Shown here: piece after piece, positions 7,269-14,524 of the stretch
How the letters are laid out: the number at the start of each line of letters is the position of its first letter
Position numbering within the stretch: position 1 is the stretch's first letter
NCBI GenBank assembly: GCA_000403945.1
Contig: APFI01000179.1
Location: forward strand, 1-19,389
Reading direction: 5' to 3'
DNA: 19,389 nucleotides
From: Desulfovibrio sp. Dsv1
GTDB taxonomy: Bacteria; Desulfobacterota; Desulfovibrionia; Desulfovibrionales; Desulfovibrionaceae
The notes under the pieces: model-generated
What the model was told of the DNA's origin: nothing
Database searches by the model: none
Seen by the model: only the letters and a program-made list of their open reading frames with translations
Program-made: the position numbers and the translations under genes

Positions 7269-9791
7269 TCAGGCCAACAGGGCGCGCGCGTCGGCCACGC
7301 GGGCATCTTCTTCACGGGCAAGCGCCCTCAGGGCACGGGCCAGAGTCTGCCATGCCTCGGGCCGGTCGTGCAGCCCCACGCTTTTGCGGGCCAGCAGTTC
7401 GGCCATGGCCGGATCTTCGTTGCCGTCCAGGTAGATCTTGGCCAGCAGCAGCATGGCCGCCGCGTCATTGGGATTGCGCAGCAGGGCCTCGTGCAGCAGT
7501 TCCCGCGCCTCGCCGCCCCGCCGCTGGCACGCAGCCACACGGGCCAGATGCCGCCGGGCCAGACTGGGCGCGCCCGGCCTAGCGTCCTCAATGGCCGCGG
7601 CCTGTTCATAGAAACGCCGCGCCTCGCCGCGTCTGCCCCCCTGCTCGCAGAGCTGCCCCAGGCGGATATGGGCAAAGAGATGATCCGGCGCGATTTTGAC
7701 GCACTGACGGTAATAGCGGGCCGCAGCCCGTCGCTCACCCAGATTCTGGCAGACCGTGCCCAGATTGTAACAGATCTGCGCGGCCCGCGCATCGTCCGGA
7801 CTCTGCTTGAGGGCCTCCAGAAAATGACGGCGCGCCTCGTGCTGGCGGCCCAGGGCAGCCATGCACACGCCCAGAGAATTCCAGGCCATGACGTTGGTTT
7901 CGTCCGCCAGCAGGGCCAGTTTGTACTCTTCCACCGCGCCGAAGACGTCGCCCAGACTGTAGCGCCGGTCAGCGCTGATGTTCAGCGCCAGGGAATTGCA
8001 GACGCCCGCCTTGGGTTCGGGCAGAAGCAGGGCGTATTCCAGAGCCTTGAGCGCGCAGTCCTGCATTTCCGCCTTGCGGAACTGCAGGAAAGGATAGCCC
8101 GCCAGCCCGGCGGCGGCCTCCATGCCGTATTTTTTCAATCCGGCGCAGAGCTGGGCATATACGGGCAGCAGGTTCTCGGCCGCGTGGCCGGGATGGAAGA
8201 AAATCAGGCTGTTGCTGCCGTAGCGCCCGCCGAAAGCATCCACGTCTCCGGCCTCCGGCGGCGCAGATTGGGCCCGGACAGGAATGGACAGCGCCCGCCA
8301 GAGATCCAGGACCCTGCGCATGCCGTGTTCCGGTTCGCGCGCGGAACCCCTGCCGTCCCCGTTCCCTTGAACCAGACGCACAATGGACAGCGTAAAATGC
8401 GCGCATTGTTCCCGCTCACGGCTGAAGCGGTTTAAAAAGTCGCCGTGCCCGTACAGGCCGCTATGGTCCCTGCGGCTGCCGCGTTCTTCCTCCGCGGCGG
8501 GAGACGGAATTCGCGCCGGGGATTCTTTCGGCGCGTCATGCTCCACCGCCGCTTGCGGCGCGCCGCCCGGAAGTCCCGAAACGGACGCATTCGCCGCGTT
8601 TTCCAACGCGCTTTCCATGTCCGGAGGGCTCAGGGCGGGCAGGCCGTCCAGCAGAGCCAGGCTGTCGCCCGGCTCCGGGATCCGGGCCGCGTCCTCCAGG
8701 TGCAGGATTTCGGCTACGGCATCCAGTTCACGCACCTGCAAGAGCACGATTTCGCCTCTGGCCGCGCCGTCCGCTCCCCTGACCGCAAAGCGCAGGCCCT
8801 CGCGGGCCTTGGTCTGGCGGCCCAGGCTGACCCGCAGGCGGCCCAGCGGCAGACGTTCCAGCACCACGCCGCCATCCTGAAGAATACGGGCAAAGGGCAT
8901 GATCCGGCTTTCACCGCCTACGCCCGCGCTGGTCCGCCCCTGTGCCGCCACATCAGCGGCCAGACGGGCTCGGGTCATGAGCAACCGGGCCTGCTCAAAC
9001 ATGGGCAGCACCAGTTCCGGCCCCTGCATGTCCTGGGGATAGAGCGCGTGTCCGGCACAGAGCAAAGGGAGCATCAGCTGCCGGGTCAGAGGGCTGGGCA
9101 GGCTCACGGCTTCCATGCGGTCCAGAGCCGCGCGGGCCAGTTTGTGGCAGGTTCTGCGGCCGCTGGCGGACAGCAGCAGGGCCAGCTCATGGCGTCCCAC
9201 GCGGGCGGCCAGCACGTCCGAAGGCAGCGCGGCGCGGCAGGCATCGGCCACATGATGCAAAAAAGTTTCACCGAAGGCAAAGCCGACTTGGCGGGCCAGA
9301 TCCTCACCGTTGCACAAACGCAGCACCACAAGCCCCATGCACAAACGGTGCAGCGGCGCGGGCCTGCCGTCGGGCGGGGCCGGATCATCCAGATGGGCAC
9401 GCACCCGCGCGGCCTCATCTTCCATGCGCGCGAACAGGGCGTCTTCTGTGGCCAAGCCGGTGACCGCATCCGTGTGAGCGGCTCTGACACGGGCCAGGTT
9501 TTCCAGACAGAGCGCGGCCACGGCCGGCAGCGCAGGCAATAGCGGACGGACTTCACGCGCGCGCACGCCGTGGAGCATGAGCACGCCCAGCGGCTTCTCC
9601 CGCCAGACCAGCGGCAGCAGAAGGCGCCGCTCACGCGGCAAAAGCTGCGGCGCTTCCGGCGCATTGTGCGTAGGAAAATACAAGGCGTGCCCGCTGAACG
9701 AAAAAAAGGCGGCCAAGCCGCCGCACAGCAGACTTTCCATATCCATCAGGTCGCCGCGCGCAAGATCCAGATTTTGCTGAATTTGCTTCAT
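7269..9791 (-). CDS. GAF-like / degenerate GGDEF / TPR protein of unknown function
   Basis: An 840-residue cytosolic protein without signal peptide or membrane segment. Residues ~16-100 resemble a GAF-type sensor. Residues 107-240 look like a diguanylate cyclase domain: TDAVTGLATEDALF is the entry motif, but the active-site GGDEF position reads VGRHELALLL, so cyclase activity is unlikely. A low-complexity linker (~385-442) leads to a second cyclase-like fold (HSGLYGHGDFLNRF, later GRYGSNSLIFF), also without a GGDEF motif. Residues 617-835 hold five or more TPR repeats (AWNSLGVCMAALGRQHEARR and similar). I infer a regulatory scaffold in a two-component or c-di-GMP-linked network. ATG 9791 is used; the frame also extends to a TTG at 9857. 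The autotransporter gene was its close downstream neighbour before the IS inserted. Confidence 0.8.
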   Translation of the reverse strand: MKQIQQNLDLARGDLMDMESLLCGGLAAFFSFSGHALYFPTHNAPEAPQLLPRERRLLLPLVWREKPLGVLMLHGVRAREVRPLLPALPAVAALCLENLARVRAAHTDAVTGLATEDALFARMEDEAARVRAHLDDPAPPDGRPAPLHRLCMGLVVLRLCNGEDLARQVGFAFGETFLHHVADACRAALPSDVLAARVGRHELALLLSASGRRTCHKLARAALDRMEAVSLPSPLTRQLMLPLLCAGHALYPQDMQGPELVLPMFEQARLLMTRARLAADVAAQGRTSAGVGGESRIMPFARILQDGGVVLERLPLGRLRVSLGRQTKAREGLRFAVRGADGAARGEIVLLQVRELDAVAEILHLEDAARIPEPGDSLALLDGLPALSPPDMESALENAANASVSGLPGGAPQAAVEHDAPKESPARIPSPAAEEERGSRRDHSGLYGHGDFLNRFSREREQCAHFTLSIVRLVQGNGDGRGSAREPEHGMRRVLDLWRALSIPVRAQSAPPEAGDVDAFGGRYGSNSLIFFHPGHAAENLLPVYAQLCAGLKKYGMEAAAGLAGYPFLQFRKAEMQDCALKALEYALLLPEPKAGVCNSLALNISADRRYSLGDVFGAVEEYKLALLADETNVMAWNSLGVCMAALGRQHEARRHFLEALKQSPDDARAAQICYNLGTVCQNLGERRAAARYYRQCVKIAPDHLFAHIRLGQLCEQGGRRGEARRFYEQAAAIEDARPGAPSLARRHLARVAACQRRGGEARELLHEALLRNPNDAAAMLLLAKIYLDGNEDPAMAELLARKSVGLHDRPEAWQTLARALRALAREEDARVADARALLA

Positions 9792-9797
9792 CTCTAT

Positions 9798-9826
9798 AGT
9801 GTAGATGCGGGAAGGCCGATTGTCTA
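9798..9826 (-). promoter_or_regulatory. possible promoter of the GAF/TPR gene
   Basis: On the minus strand TAGACA (9821-9826) and TACACT (9798-9803) are 17 bases apart. The expected start of transcription falls at or next to the ATG at 9791, so the message could be leaderless; no Shine-Dalgarno is seen before this ATG. Both boxes are only partial matches. Confidence 0.3.
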
Positions 9827-9918
9827 GAAAATATCTTGAAATAGCTCTTCCCCGCAACGTGCCGCCGCCAGAGCAGGCTCGTCTAAAAATTTTGGCTCCT
9901 TACAAGGTTCAGGACTCA

Positions 9919-10505
9919 TTAATCAAGATGAAAGATGACGGCGCGGGCGAGGCATATTGCCGAAAAGAATGCATGAGCGCGCCGATCGTAACGACATAAT
10001 TCTGGTTCTGTATTTCGCTTGTAAAAGTTTTGATCATACCATATGGATCCGCTTCCGGTTCTTTTTTGACGGAAGGCACGGCGTGATGCCCCTGTCAGAC
10101 AAAGCGTCACGAAACCGGGCCGCGCCGTAACCGCGATCCGCCAGGGGTTCTTCGGCTTCAGGCAATAAGCCCAAAGGCATGGCCGTTCCTTTATAATCGC
10201 CCGCCCGGTCTTCCGCGAGCGTCAGGGCAGGGGCTTTCCGCCGCCGTCGCGGAGCGCATGAAGTTTTGAATTCAATCCTCCCCTTGCGCGTCCGCTGCGG
10301 CGGGAAAGAGCCCTTTCTTGAGCGGGATCGCGGCGGTTCGATGAGCTTTGTGATGCGTGGCGTCAATCATTAACCGCCCATCAGTGCCCGCTGTTTTTGC
10401 AAGCTCCGCAAAGATGTTGTTGTTGTTGCATGCACCCATGCGACTCCAGCGAAAAAAGCGGTTATACAGAGTGTTAGGCCATATTCACGGTGAGCAATCC
10501 TTGGA
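9919..10505 (-). pseudogene. IS5-family transposase remnant with multiple frameshifts
   Basis: Three reading frames in a row, on the minus strand, together spell an IS5-type transposase. First (about 10495-10270) come TLYNRFFRWSRMG and RLMIDATHHKAHRTA with KKGLFPAA. Next (about 10300-10034) come DYKGTAMPLGLLPEAEEPLADRGYG and ALSDRGITPCLPSKKNRK. Last (about 10055-9919) come SIWYDQNFYKRN and YDRRAHAFFSAICLA. The first catalytic Asp (LMIDATH) and the second (LADRGY) survive, while the glutamate region is scrambled. An in-frame stop precedes the first block and the N-terminus is missing. No inverted repeat pair was found, so the ends are probably lost. Confidence 0.75.
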
Positions 10506-10613
10506 ATGTTCTAATCGTTTTTCAGATACCGTCTGTGCCTTGTTATGGAGTGTACGGTTCATGAAGCTTGTTCCTTAGTGCGTCATCCGGGAAAGTCGGG
10601 CGCCTGACATGTT

Positions 10614-11810
10614 TCAGGAAAGTTTGTTATAGTCCGCCTCACTGACGGGTTCATGCCATTCGTTTTTGGTATTTTCCCCCGGGACCTCAACGGCAAGATG
10701 AACGAACCAACTGTCTTTGGCCGCGCCGTGCCAGTGCTTGACTCCGGCGGGGATATTCACGACATCACCGGAATGCAGTTCACAGGCCGGCTTACCCCAT
10801 TCCTGATACCATCCGCGTCCGGCGGTGCAGAGCAGAATCTGTCCCCCACCTTTGGCAGCGTGGTGGATGTGCCAGTTGTTCCGACAACCGGGTTCAAAGG
10901 TGACATTGCCGATAACCACGCCCTCCGTGGAAAGCATGTTCAGATAGCTGTTGCCCACGAAATACCGGGCATACGCCGTATTGGCTCCGCCACGCGGGAA
11001 CACTTCCGTGATTCCGTTCATGTTTGTCTCCTTGTCGCTTGTCATATCGTTGTCGGGACTGCTGAATGCCTTTCTGACCTCTCTTGTCACAGCTTGAGCC
11101 AGGGCCGCATGGTTTTCCGCCGAGAGGTGAATCTCGTCCGCACCTTGGGCAAAGGGGACGACGGTTGCCGCGTCGAAAAAGAGAGCTCCGGAAGATTCCA
11201 CCAATGGACGCAGAATGCCGGGGAGAGCTTCGCTTTTGGCGAGGGAACCCTCAAAAGCGTTTTTATAGGGGCTTTGCCGAAGATTCAGTTTCGGAGGACA
11301 GATGACCAGCACCCTTGGTATGGGAAAATGCGTGCGCTGCTGCCATTCGCCTTTCTGAATAATGGAAACGAGCTGCATGATGCCTGATGCGATATCCGGG
11401 GCATTGCGGCTTCTGTCCTTGCGGAGGTCGTTCGTCCCCAGCATGATGATGACCATGTCCAGGGGCATATGCGAAGAAAGTGCGGCCGGGAGGTACGCGG
11501 CTCCGTTCATGCCCGCGCCGGGGATGATGCCGGTGCCGGAACGCTCCGGGCTGTCCATATTGGTCGTGCGCCCGCTCAGCCCCTCGACCACCACATCATA
11601 GTCAGCGCCAAGCAGTGCGGCCATTTTTCCCGGCCAAGCCGTATTCAACGGTAAACGGCTTACTATCCCCCGGGCATCCTCAACATAGCCAAAGGTGTTG
11701 GAATCGCCGAACACCAGAACACGTTTCATGCCCTCGGCGGCCCCGGCGAAGGCGGTGAATCCCAAAATGACAAGGCCGCACACAACGGCGACCAGCGTTA
11801 GCCTTTTCAT
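10614..11810 (-). CDS. exported SGNH hydrolase fused to a cupin domain
   Basis: 398 residues. A signal peptide (1 to ~25) is followed by an SGNH/GDSL esterase domain: nucleophile Ser37 in VFGDSNTFGY, SGRTT at 79-83, GTND at 125-128 and the Asp225/His228 pair in DEIHLS. After a short linker (~250-263) comes a complete cupin of 135 residues, with probable metal ligands in NNWHIHHA and in GVKHWHGA. Such domains are usually separate proteins. The cupin half begins at an internal ATG (11021) with its own ideal Shine-Dalgarno, so this looks like two genes whose frames have merged. The start at 11810 has AAGGAG five bases upstream. The substrate is unknown. The divergent AraC-type gene is the likely regulator. 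Confidence 0.85.
   Translation of the reverse strand: MKRLTLVAVVCGLVILGFTAFAGAAEGMKRVLVFGDSNTFGYVEDARGIVSRLPLNTAWPGKMAALLGADYDVVVEGLSGRTTNMDSPERSGTGIIPGAGMNGAAYLPAALSSHMPLDMVIIMLGTNDLRKDRSRNAPDIASGIMQLVSIIQKGEWQQRTHFPIPRVLVICPPKLNLRQSPYKNAFEGSLAKSEALPGILRPLVESSGALFFDAATVVPFAQGADEIHLSAENHAALAQAVTREVRKAFSSPDNDMTSDKETNMNGITEVFPRGGANTAYARYFVGNSYLNMLSTEGVVIGNVTFEPGCRNNWHIHHAAKGGGQILLCTAGRGWYQEWGKPACELHSGDVVNIPAGVKHWHGAAKDSWFVHLAVEVPGENTKNEWHEPVSEADYNKLS
11019..11033 (-). promoter_or_regulatory. internal ribosome binding site and start for the cupin half
   Basis: AAGGAG at 11028-11033 (minus strand) lies six bases before an in-frame ATG (11019-11021) inside the SGNH-cupin gene. The 135-residue product from here would be a complete stand-alone cytosolic cupin lacking the signal peptide. 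Sequence features are seen directly; actual internal initiation is inference. Confidence 0.55.
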
Positions 11811-12031
11811 AGCTTCTCCTTGTTCCTGGCTGTGGCATGATTAATGGAACATTCATGCTTCTGTCTTCTGTGTAGGACGTTAGCCCTTCTCGCAAAAGAG
11901 CTTGTTTTGCCAAAAAATTGCCTTATTTTGTCAATGACTGTTCAAGAGAGAAGAAATAAGCCAGGAAAAAGACACGTTCATAAAACGGGCGAAAAAGCGA
12001 TTCCTTTTCCTGACAGAGGACGGTATTGCGT
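11811..12031. promoter_or_regulatory. divergent intergenic region, SGNH-cupin / AraC regulator
   Basis: A 221-base gap between two divergently transcribed genes, AT-rich near 11900-11970. It must hold both promoters. TTGACA occurs on the minus strand near 11933-11938, but I found no convincing -10 box at the right distance, so I do not call exact boxes. Confidence 0.35.
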
Positions 12032-12943
12032 ATGGCTGACGACAATCAGAAAAAAGTAAAAAAAGTCAATAAAAAACTGAAAGAAATAGTGCTGCGGCAT
12101 ATGGAGAAGCCGGGCGTTTGCGCTTCCGCTATCAACGGGCTGACACTGGTGCGCCGGGAAGCAGTCAACTGTTCAGAACATTGCTTTGAAAAGCCTCTGG
12201 CTTCCGTCATCGTCCAGGGCAGCAAGCACTCCTCCGTAGGCACACAGGAATTCCATATACACGCGAACCAATGTCTTGTTTCCGGGTTGGACATGCCGAG
12301 CATGTCCCATATTATCGATCCCGCGCCGGAAAAGCCGTTCCTTTCCCTTTTCTTTTATCTGGACAGGCAGATTCTGAGCGATCTGATCATAAAAATGGAA
12401 CCGGAGGAAAGGCCTTCCTTTATGGAAGGCCAGTGCGTATCCGTCGCCGATGCGGAACCGGAGTTTATGGAAACCATGCTGCGGCTCGCGGAACTTCTGG
12501 ACAAGCCGAAGCAGATCCCCATCCGTGCGCCGATTATCATGCGCGAACTTCATTATCTGCTTCTCATCGGTCCGCAGGGAGGTGTTCTGCAAGGACTGTA
12601 CACGTGCGATTCACAAAACAACCAAGTTGTCCAGGTCATTGCGCTCATGAAACAGAATATCTCTACCTCCCTGCGCATGGACGCATTGGCCAGACAGGTC
12701 AATATGTCGGTATCAAGCCTGCACCGGCATTTTAAAAACATTACCGGATTCAGCCCGTTGCAGTATCACAAGCAGTTGCGTCTGTACGAGGCGCAGCGCC
12801 TGATGCTCATGGAGAATAAACGCGCGGCCAGCGCTGCGCTGTCCGTGGGCTATGAGAGCGTGACACAGTTCAACCGGGAGTACAAGCGCATGTTTGGCGA
12901 GCCTCCGCATCGGGATATCAACAGAAGAAAATACACGGCATAG
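12032..12943 (+). CDS. AraC-family transcriptional regulator (AraC_N type)
   Basis: 303 residues. The N-terminal part (~25-175) matches the AraC_N type of sensor domain (e.g. LASVIVQGSKHS, then FLSLFFYLDRQILSDLI). The C-terminal part (~215-297) is a double helix-turn-helix of the AraC class: MDALARQVNMSVSSLHRHF, then GFSPLQYHKQLRLYEAQRLM and SVGYESVTQFNREYKRMFG. Such proteins usually activate a neighbouring gene in response to a small molecule; here the divergent SGNH-cupin gene is the obvious target (inference). An in-frame TTG at 12026 lies five bases after AGAGGA, whereas ATG 12032 is 11 bases away, so TTG may be the true start, adding two residues. Confidence 0.9.
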   Translation: MADDNQKKVKKVNKKLKEIVLRHMEKPGVCASAINGLTLVRREAVNCSEHCFEKPLASVIVQGSKHSSVGTQEFHIHANQCLVSGLDMPSMSHIIDPAPEKPFLSLFFYLDRQILSDLIIKMEPEERPSFMEGQCVSVADAEPEFMETMLRLAELLDKPKQIPIRAPIIMRELHYLLLIGPQGGVLQGLYTCDSQNNQVVQVIALMKQNISTSLRMDALARQVNMSVSSLHRHFKNITGFSPLQYHKQLRLYEAQRLMLMENKRAASAALSVGYESVTQFNREYKRMFGEPPHRDINRRKYTA

Positions 12944-12972
12944 CTATGGATATACGTCAAAAATAAGAGATC

Positions 12973-12995
12973 CTGTCTGGAAATACTCCAGGCAG
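12973..12995. terminator. weak hairpin between AraC gene and the small-gene region
   Basis: Arms CTGTCTGG (12973-12980) and CCAGGCAG (12988-12995) pair with one G-U. There is no clean T-run on either side, only a T-rich stretch beyond it on the minus strand. It lies 30 bases after the AraC stop and could end either transcript. Confidence 0.3.
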
Positions 12996-13019
12996 CTCCG
13001 GGATTACAAAGGTTCAGAC

Positions 13020-13145
13020 CTATTCTGTCAGAAGGCCAAGCTTATGCAGCCAGGTGTCCACGTTCCCTTGTGCCTCGCCGGATCCGTCGGCGCCGCCGTA
13101 GCCGTAGCCGTTGCCGTAGCTGCTGCCATCGTACAGTTTGGACAT
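13020..13145 (-). CDS. small Gly/Tyr-rich hypothetical protein, 41 residues
   Basis: Begins MSKLYDGSSYG, continues with a Gly/Tyr-rich segment (YGNGYGYGGADGSG) and ends in a helical-looking tail (VDTWLHKLGLLTE). GGAG lies seven bases before the ATG, a good ribosome site. It starts just after the terminator of module copy 1 and would depend on readthrough or its own promoter. I do not recognise the family. Composition bias could make this a chance ORF, but the ribosome site and compact ending argue for a gene. Confidence 0.45.
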   Translation of the reverse strand: MSKLYDGSSYGNGYGYGGADGSGEAQGNVDTWLHKLGLLTE

Positions 13146-13157
13146 TTTGGAGCTCCA

Positions 13158-13190
13158 GAAGAAAAGGCCCTCGTTGCCGGGGGGCCTTGT
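13158..13190 (-). terminator. intrinsic terminator of module copy 1
   Basis: Arms at 13164-13170 and 13182-13188 (AAGGCCC / GGGCCTT) with a loop containing CGTTGCC; on the minus strand it runs out into CTTTTCTTC. Almost the same hairpin ends module copy 2 at 14241-14272. Confidence 0.75.
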
Positions 13191-13214
13191 GGTCAGAAAA
13201 GTTGTTGCAGGCTG

Positions 13215-13295
13215 TCAGGAGTGCTTGCGGGTCAGGTAGAGGCCGCAAGCTCCTACAATACAAATCATGATGGTTGCAAGAATCCACGCGATCAT
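13215..13295 (-). CDS. 26-residue membrane micro-protein, module copy 1
   Basis: MIAWILATIMICIVGACGLY followed by a basic tail (LTRKHS): a single hydrophobic helix. Its ATG overlaps the stop of the preceding membrane protein as ATGA, and GGGAG lies seven bases upstream within that gene. The paralogue at 14298-14387 has the same position, overlap and pattern (AWI-AT--IC), which is why I call so short an ORF a gene. Function unknown; small toxins, holin-like proteins and membrane regulators have this shape. Confidence 0.6.
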   Translation of the reverse strand: MIAWILATIMICIVGACGLYLTRKHS

Positions 13296-13444
13296 TGGTC
13301 GTCTCCCATGCGTTTTGTGATCCACATGCACCAGCCAAGCGCCAGCGCAGCAACCACAATTCCCCATCCGTTCCCCTGAAACAAGCCAACTGCCAAAGCA
13401 GCCACGCTTACTTTTTCGAGCCAGTCAGCAAAGCGTTTTGTCAT
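13292..13444 (-). CDS. 50-residue small membrane protein, module copy 1
   Basis: An amphipathic N-terminus (MTKRFADWLEKVS) is followed by two hydrophobic stretches (AALAVGLF and WGIVVAALALGWCMWI) and a charged end. The paralogue at 14384-14524 shares R-ADWLEK and the LF-N-W pattern. The start at 13444 follows GGGGTGAG. The same frame is open back to a GTG at 13489 and would add an ENGYLWGEID segment, so a longer 65-residue form is possible. Its stop overlaps the micro-protein start by ATGA, so the two are translationally coupled. Function unknown. Confidence 0.6.
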   Translation of the reverse strand: MTKRFADWLEKVSVAALAVGLFQGNGWGIVVAALALGWCMWITKRMGDDQ

Positions 13445-13587
13445 ATCAATCTCACCCCATAGATAGCCATTTTCTTCCGCCCTGTCCACGTTAAGGGTTA
13501 CTCGCGTCCTCCGTCTTGCGGCTTATCGACTCCGGCGCGTCGCGCCGTGGTTTCTCGCGCACCCCTTCTTGACGGCCGGGTTCTGCC

Positions 13588-13630
13588 TTCACCGCCGGGG
13601 CTGGCCTTGGGCCTTCCCCGTGTCGGTGAA
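13588..13630 (-). other. conserved leader hairpin, module copy 1
   Basis: Nested pairing: TTCACCG/CGGTGAA (13588-13594 with 13624-13630), CGGGG/CCCCG (13596-13600 with 13616-13620) and GGCC/GGCC (13603-13606 with 13610-13613). It lies between the regulator and the membrane protein gene. The core is nearly identical in module copy 2. No T-run follows on the minus strand, so it is not an ordinary terminator; a structured 5' leader or processing signal is my inference. Confidence 0.5.
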
Positions 13631-13633
13631 AAC

Positions 13634-13662
13634 CGACTGCGTTAAATCAAATTATTTGTCAA
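13634..13662 (-). promoter_or_regulatory. probably weakened promoter of module copy 1 membrane genes
   Basis: TTGACA (13657-13662, minus strand) stands where the -35 box of copy 2 stands, but 17 bases on the sequence is CAGTCG instead of a -10 box. The inverted repeat CAAAT-T-ATTTG (13648-13658) overlaps the -35 end. I infer a decayed or alternative promoter. Confidence 0.35.
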
Positions 13663-13692
13663 TATATTTTTAATTCTTTTTTACGTATAAAA

Positions 13693-13968
13693 TCACACCT
13701 TCAAGCGGAGATCGCATACTTCCCAGAGAACCTTGCCGGGGTCAAGATTCATGGCTTCGCACAGGGCAACAAAGTCGCCTAGGCGAAGCCTTTGCGGTTC
13801 CCCGTGTCCACGCTTGATGCGCAAAGCCTGAACCTTCATATATGGATTTTTTGCGTCAGGGTAAGCTCTTGTTCCCAGAGCTTCTTGCGACAGACCAAGC
13901 CGCTTGCGCTCCTCGTCCAGCCTCTCAACAGCCAGTCTTTCTATCTGCACAATGATTTCTTCCTTCAT
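13693..13968 (-). CDS. small HTH-like regulator, module copy 1
   Basis: 91 residues, probably a DNA-binding repressor with a Cro/CI-type helix-turn-helix. The segment RLGLSQEALGTRAYPDAKNP (24-42) carries the helix-turn-helix pattern, and LRLGDFVALCEAMNLDPGKV (61-80) reads like the last helices of the fold. ATG 13968 has GGGAG upstream; a start four residues earlier lacks this. The paralogue is at 14810-15088: both share MKE at the N-terminus, IER, LG-RA-P---NP--KV and RLGDF-A-C-A. The membrane-protein pair follows on the same strand, about 250 bases on. HTH assignment is by motif reading. Confidence 0.7.
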   Translation of the reverse strand: MKEEIIVQIERLAVERLDEERKRLGLSQEALGTRAYPDAKNPYMKVQALRIKRGHGEPQRLRLGDFVALCEAMNLDPGKVLWEVCDLRLKV

Positions 13969-14093
13969 GGTTGCTCCCAATTTTTTCTTTTAGGAGTACC
14001 ATATAAAAAGAATTGAAACACCAAACCGAAAAAACGCTTGATGTTTAATTTTTATTTACGTAATGCTCGCCACGAACGCAAGTTCAAAAAGTT

Positions 14094-14252
14094 CATTGAC
14101 AACCGACCCCAACGACCACGCCAGTCCTGACGGCCACGGGCAGCTCCCGCCCTGCAGGTGTCGCGTGTGAGGGTACACCCGTAACACCGGGGAACCGCGC
14201 CTGGACGGCGTTTGGACCAGGGCGCAACCTGCCGCAAGGCAAAAGAAAAGGC
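14094..14252. repeat. ~160-bp conserved direct repeat, copy A
   Basis: Matches 15223-15383 in the same orientation; the first ~75 bases are nearly identical (from CATTGACAACCGACCCC to GTGTGAGGGTA), the middle is more diverged, and the end (TTTGGACCAGGGCG to AAAAGAAAAGG) is again close. Single-base insertions shift every frame, so it is not conserved coding sequence. It lies 126 bases upstream of the copy 1 regulator and directly abuts the terminator of copy 2. Confidence 0.8.
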
Positions 14253-14272
14253 CCCTCGTTGCCGGGGGCCTC
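14241..14272 (-). terminator. intrinsic terminator of module copy 2
   Basis: Arms AGGCCCC (14249-14255) and GGGGCCT (14265-14271), loop with CGTTGCC, then CTTTTCTTTT on the minus strand. Nearly identical to 13158-13190. Confidence 0.8.
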
Positions 14273-14297
14273 AAATCCGAGGTGCTGTGCGGAAGAG

Positions 14298-14387
14298 TTA
14301 CTTATGTTCTCCGCGCTTGCCAAGGTAGACAGCGTAGGCAAAAGCACCAGCACAAATCAGGACGGTAGCAATCCATGCAGTGGTCAT
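14298..14387 (-). CDS. 29-residue membrane micro-protein, module copy 2
   Basis: MTTAWIATVLICAGAFAYAV, then YLGKRGEHK: one hydrophobic helix with a basic, probably cytosolic tail. A perfect Shine-Dalgarno (AAGGAGG) sits five bases upstream, inside the last codons of the preceding gene, and the ATG overlaps that gene's stop as ATGA. It is the paralogue of the 26-residue protein at 13215-13295. The strong ribosome site is the best evidence that this tiny gene is translated. Function unknown. Confidence 0.65.
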   Translation of the reverse strand: MTTAWIATVLICAGAFAYAVYLGKRGEHK

Positions 14388-14524
14388 AAAAACCTCCTTG
14401 AAATGTAGACGCTTCCGGCCAGAGTCCCAAGCCCGATAGCGATTGCCCACATATTGTTCTGGAACAACCCAATGAGGATTGAGCCAGCACTGATTTTTTC
14501 AAGCCAGTCGGCAATTCTTTTCAT
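14384..14524 (-). CDS. 46-residue small membrane protein, module copy 2
   Basis: MKRIADWLEKIS is followed by hydrophobic stretches SILIGLF and WAIAIGLGTLAGSVYI and a basic end (SRRFL). The paralogue is at 13292-13444. GAGG lies six bases before the ATG. The two arginine codons near the end double as the ribosome site of the overlapping micro-protein. It is controlled, I infer, by the promoter and operator at 14708-14736. No known family recognised; holin-like or small-toxin roles are possible but unproven. Confidence 0.65.
   Translation of the reverse strand: MKRIADWLEKISAGSILIGLFQNNMWAIAIGLGTLAGSVYISRRFL

Noticed and set aside
7368..9542. Several plus-strand frames of 165-365 codons opposite the GAF/TPR gene
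   Set aside because: Shadows; the minus-strand frame has recognisable TPR and cyclase-like motifs.
10506..10613. Left inverted repeat of the IS5-type remnant
   Set aside because: Compared the sequence after the transposase end (9895-9918) with this region; no convincing inverted match, so no element boundaries are given.
13588..13630. Module hairpins as intrinsic terminators of the HTH genes
   Set aside because: No T-run follows on the transcribed strand, and in copy 2 the predicted mRNA start lies within the structure.
14056..14353. Minus-strand frames across repeat A, with similar frames across repeat B (15148-15428)
   Set aside because: Apparent peptide similarity between the repeats comes from DNA identity; indels break the frames and no start or ribosome site is shared.
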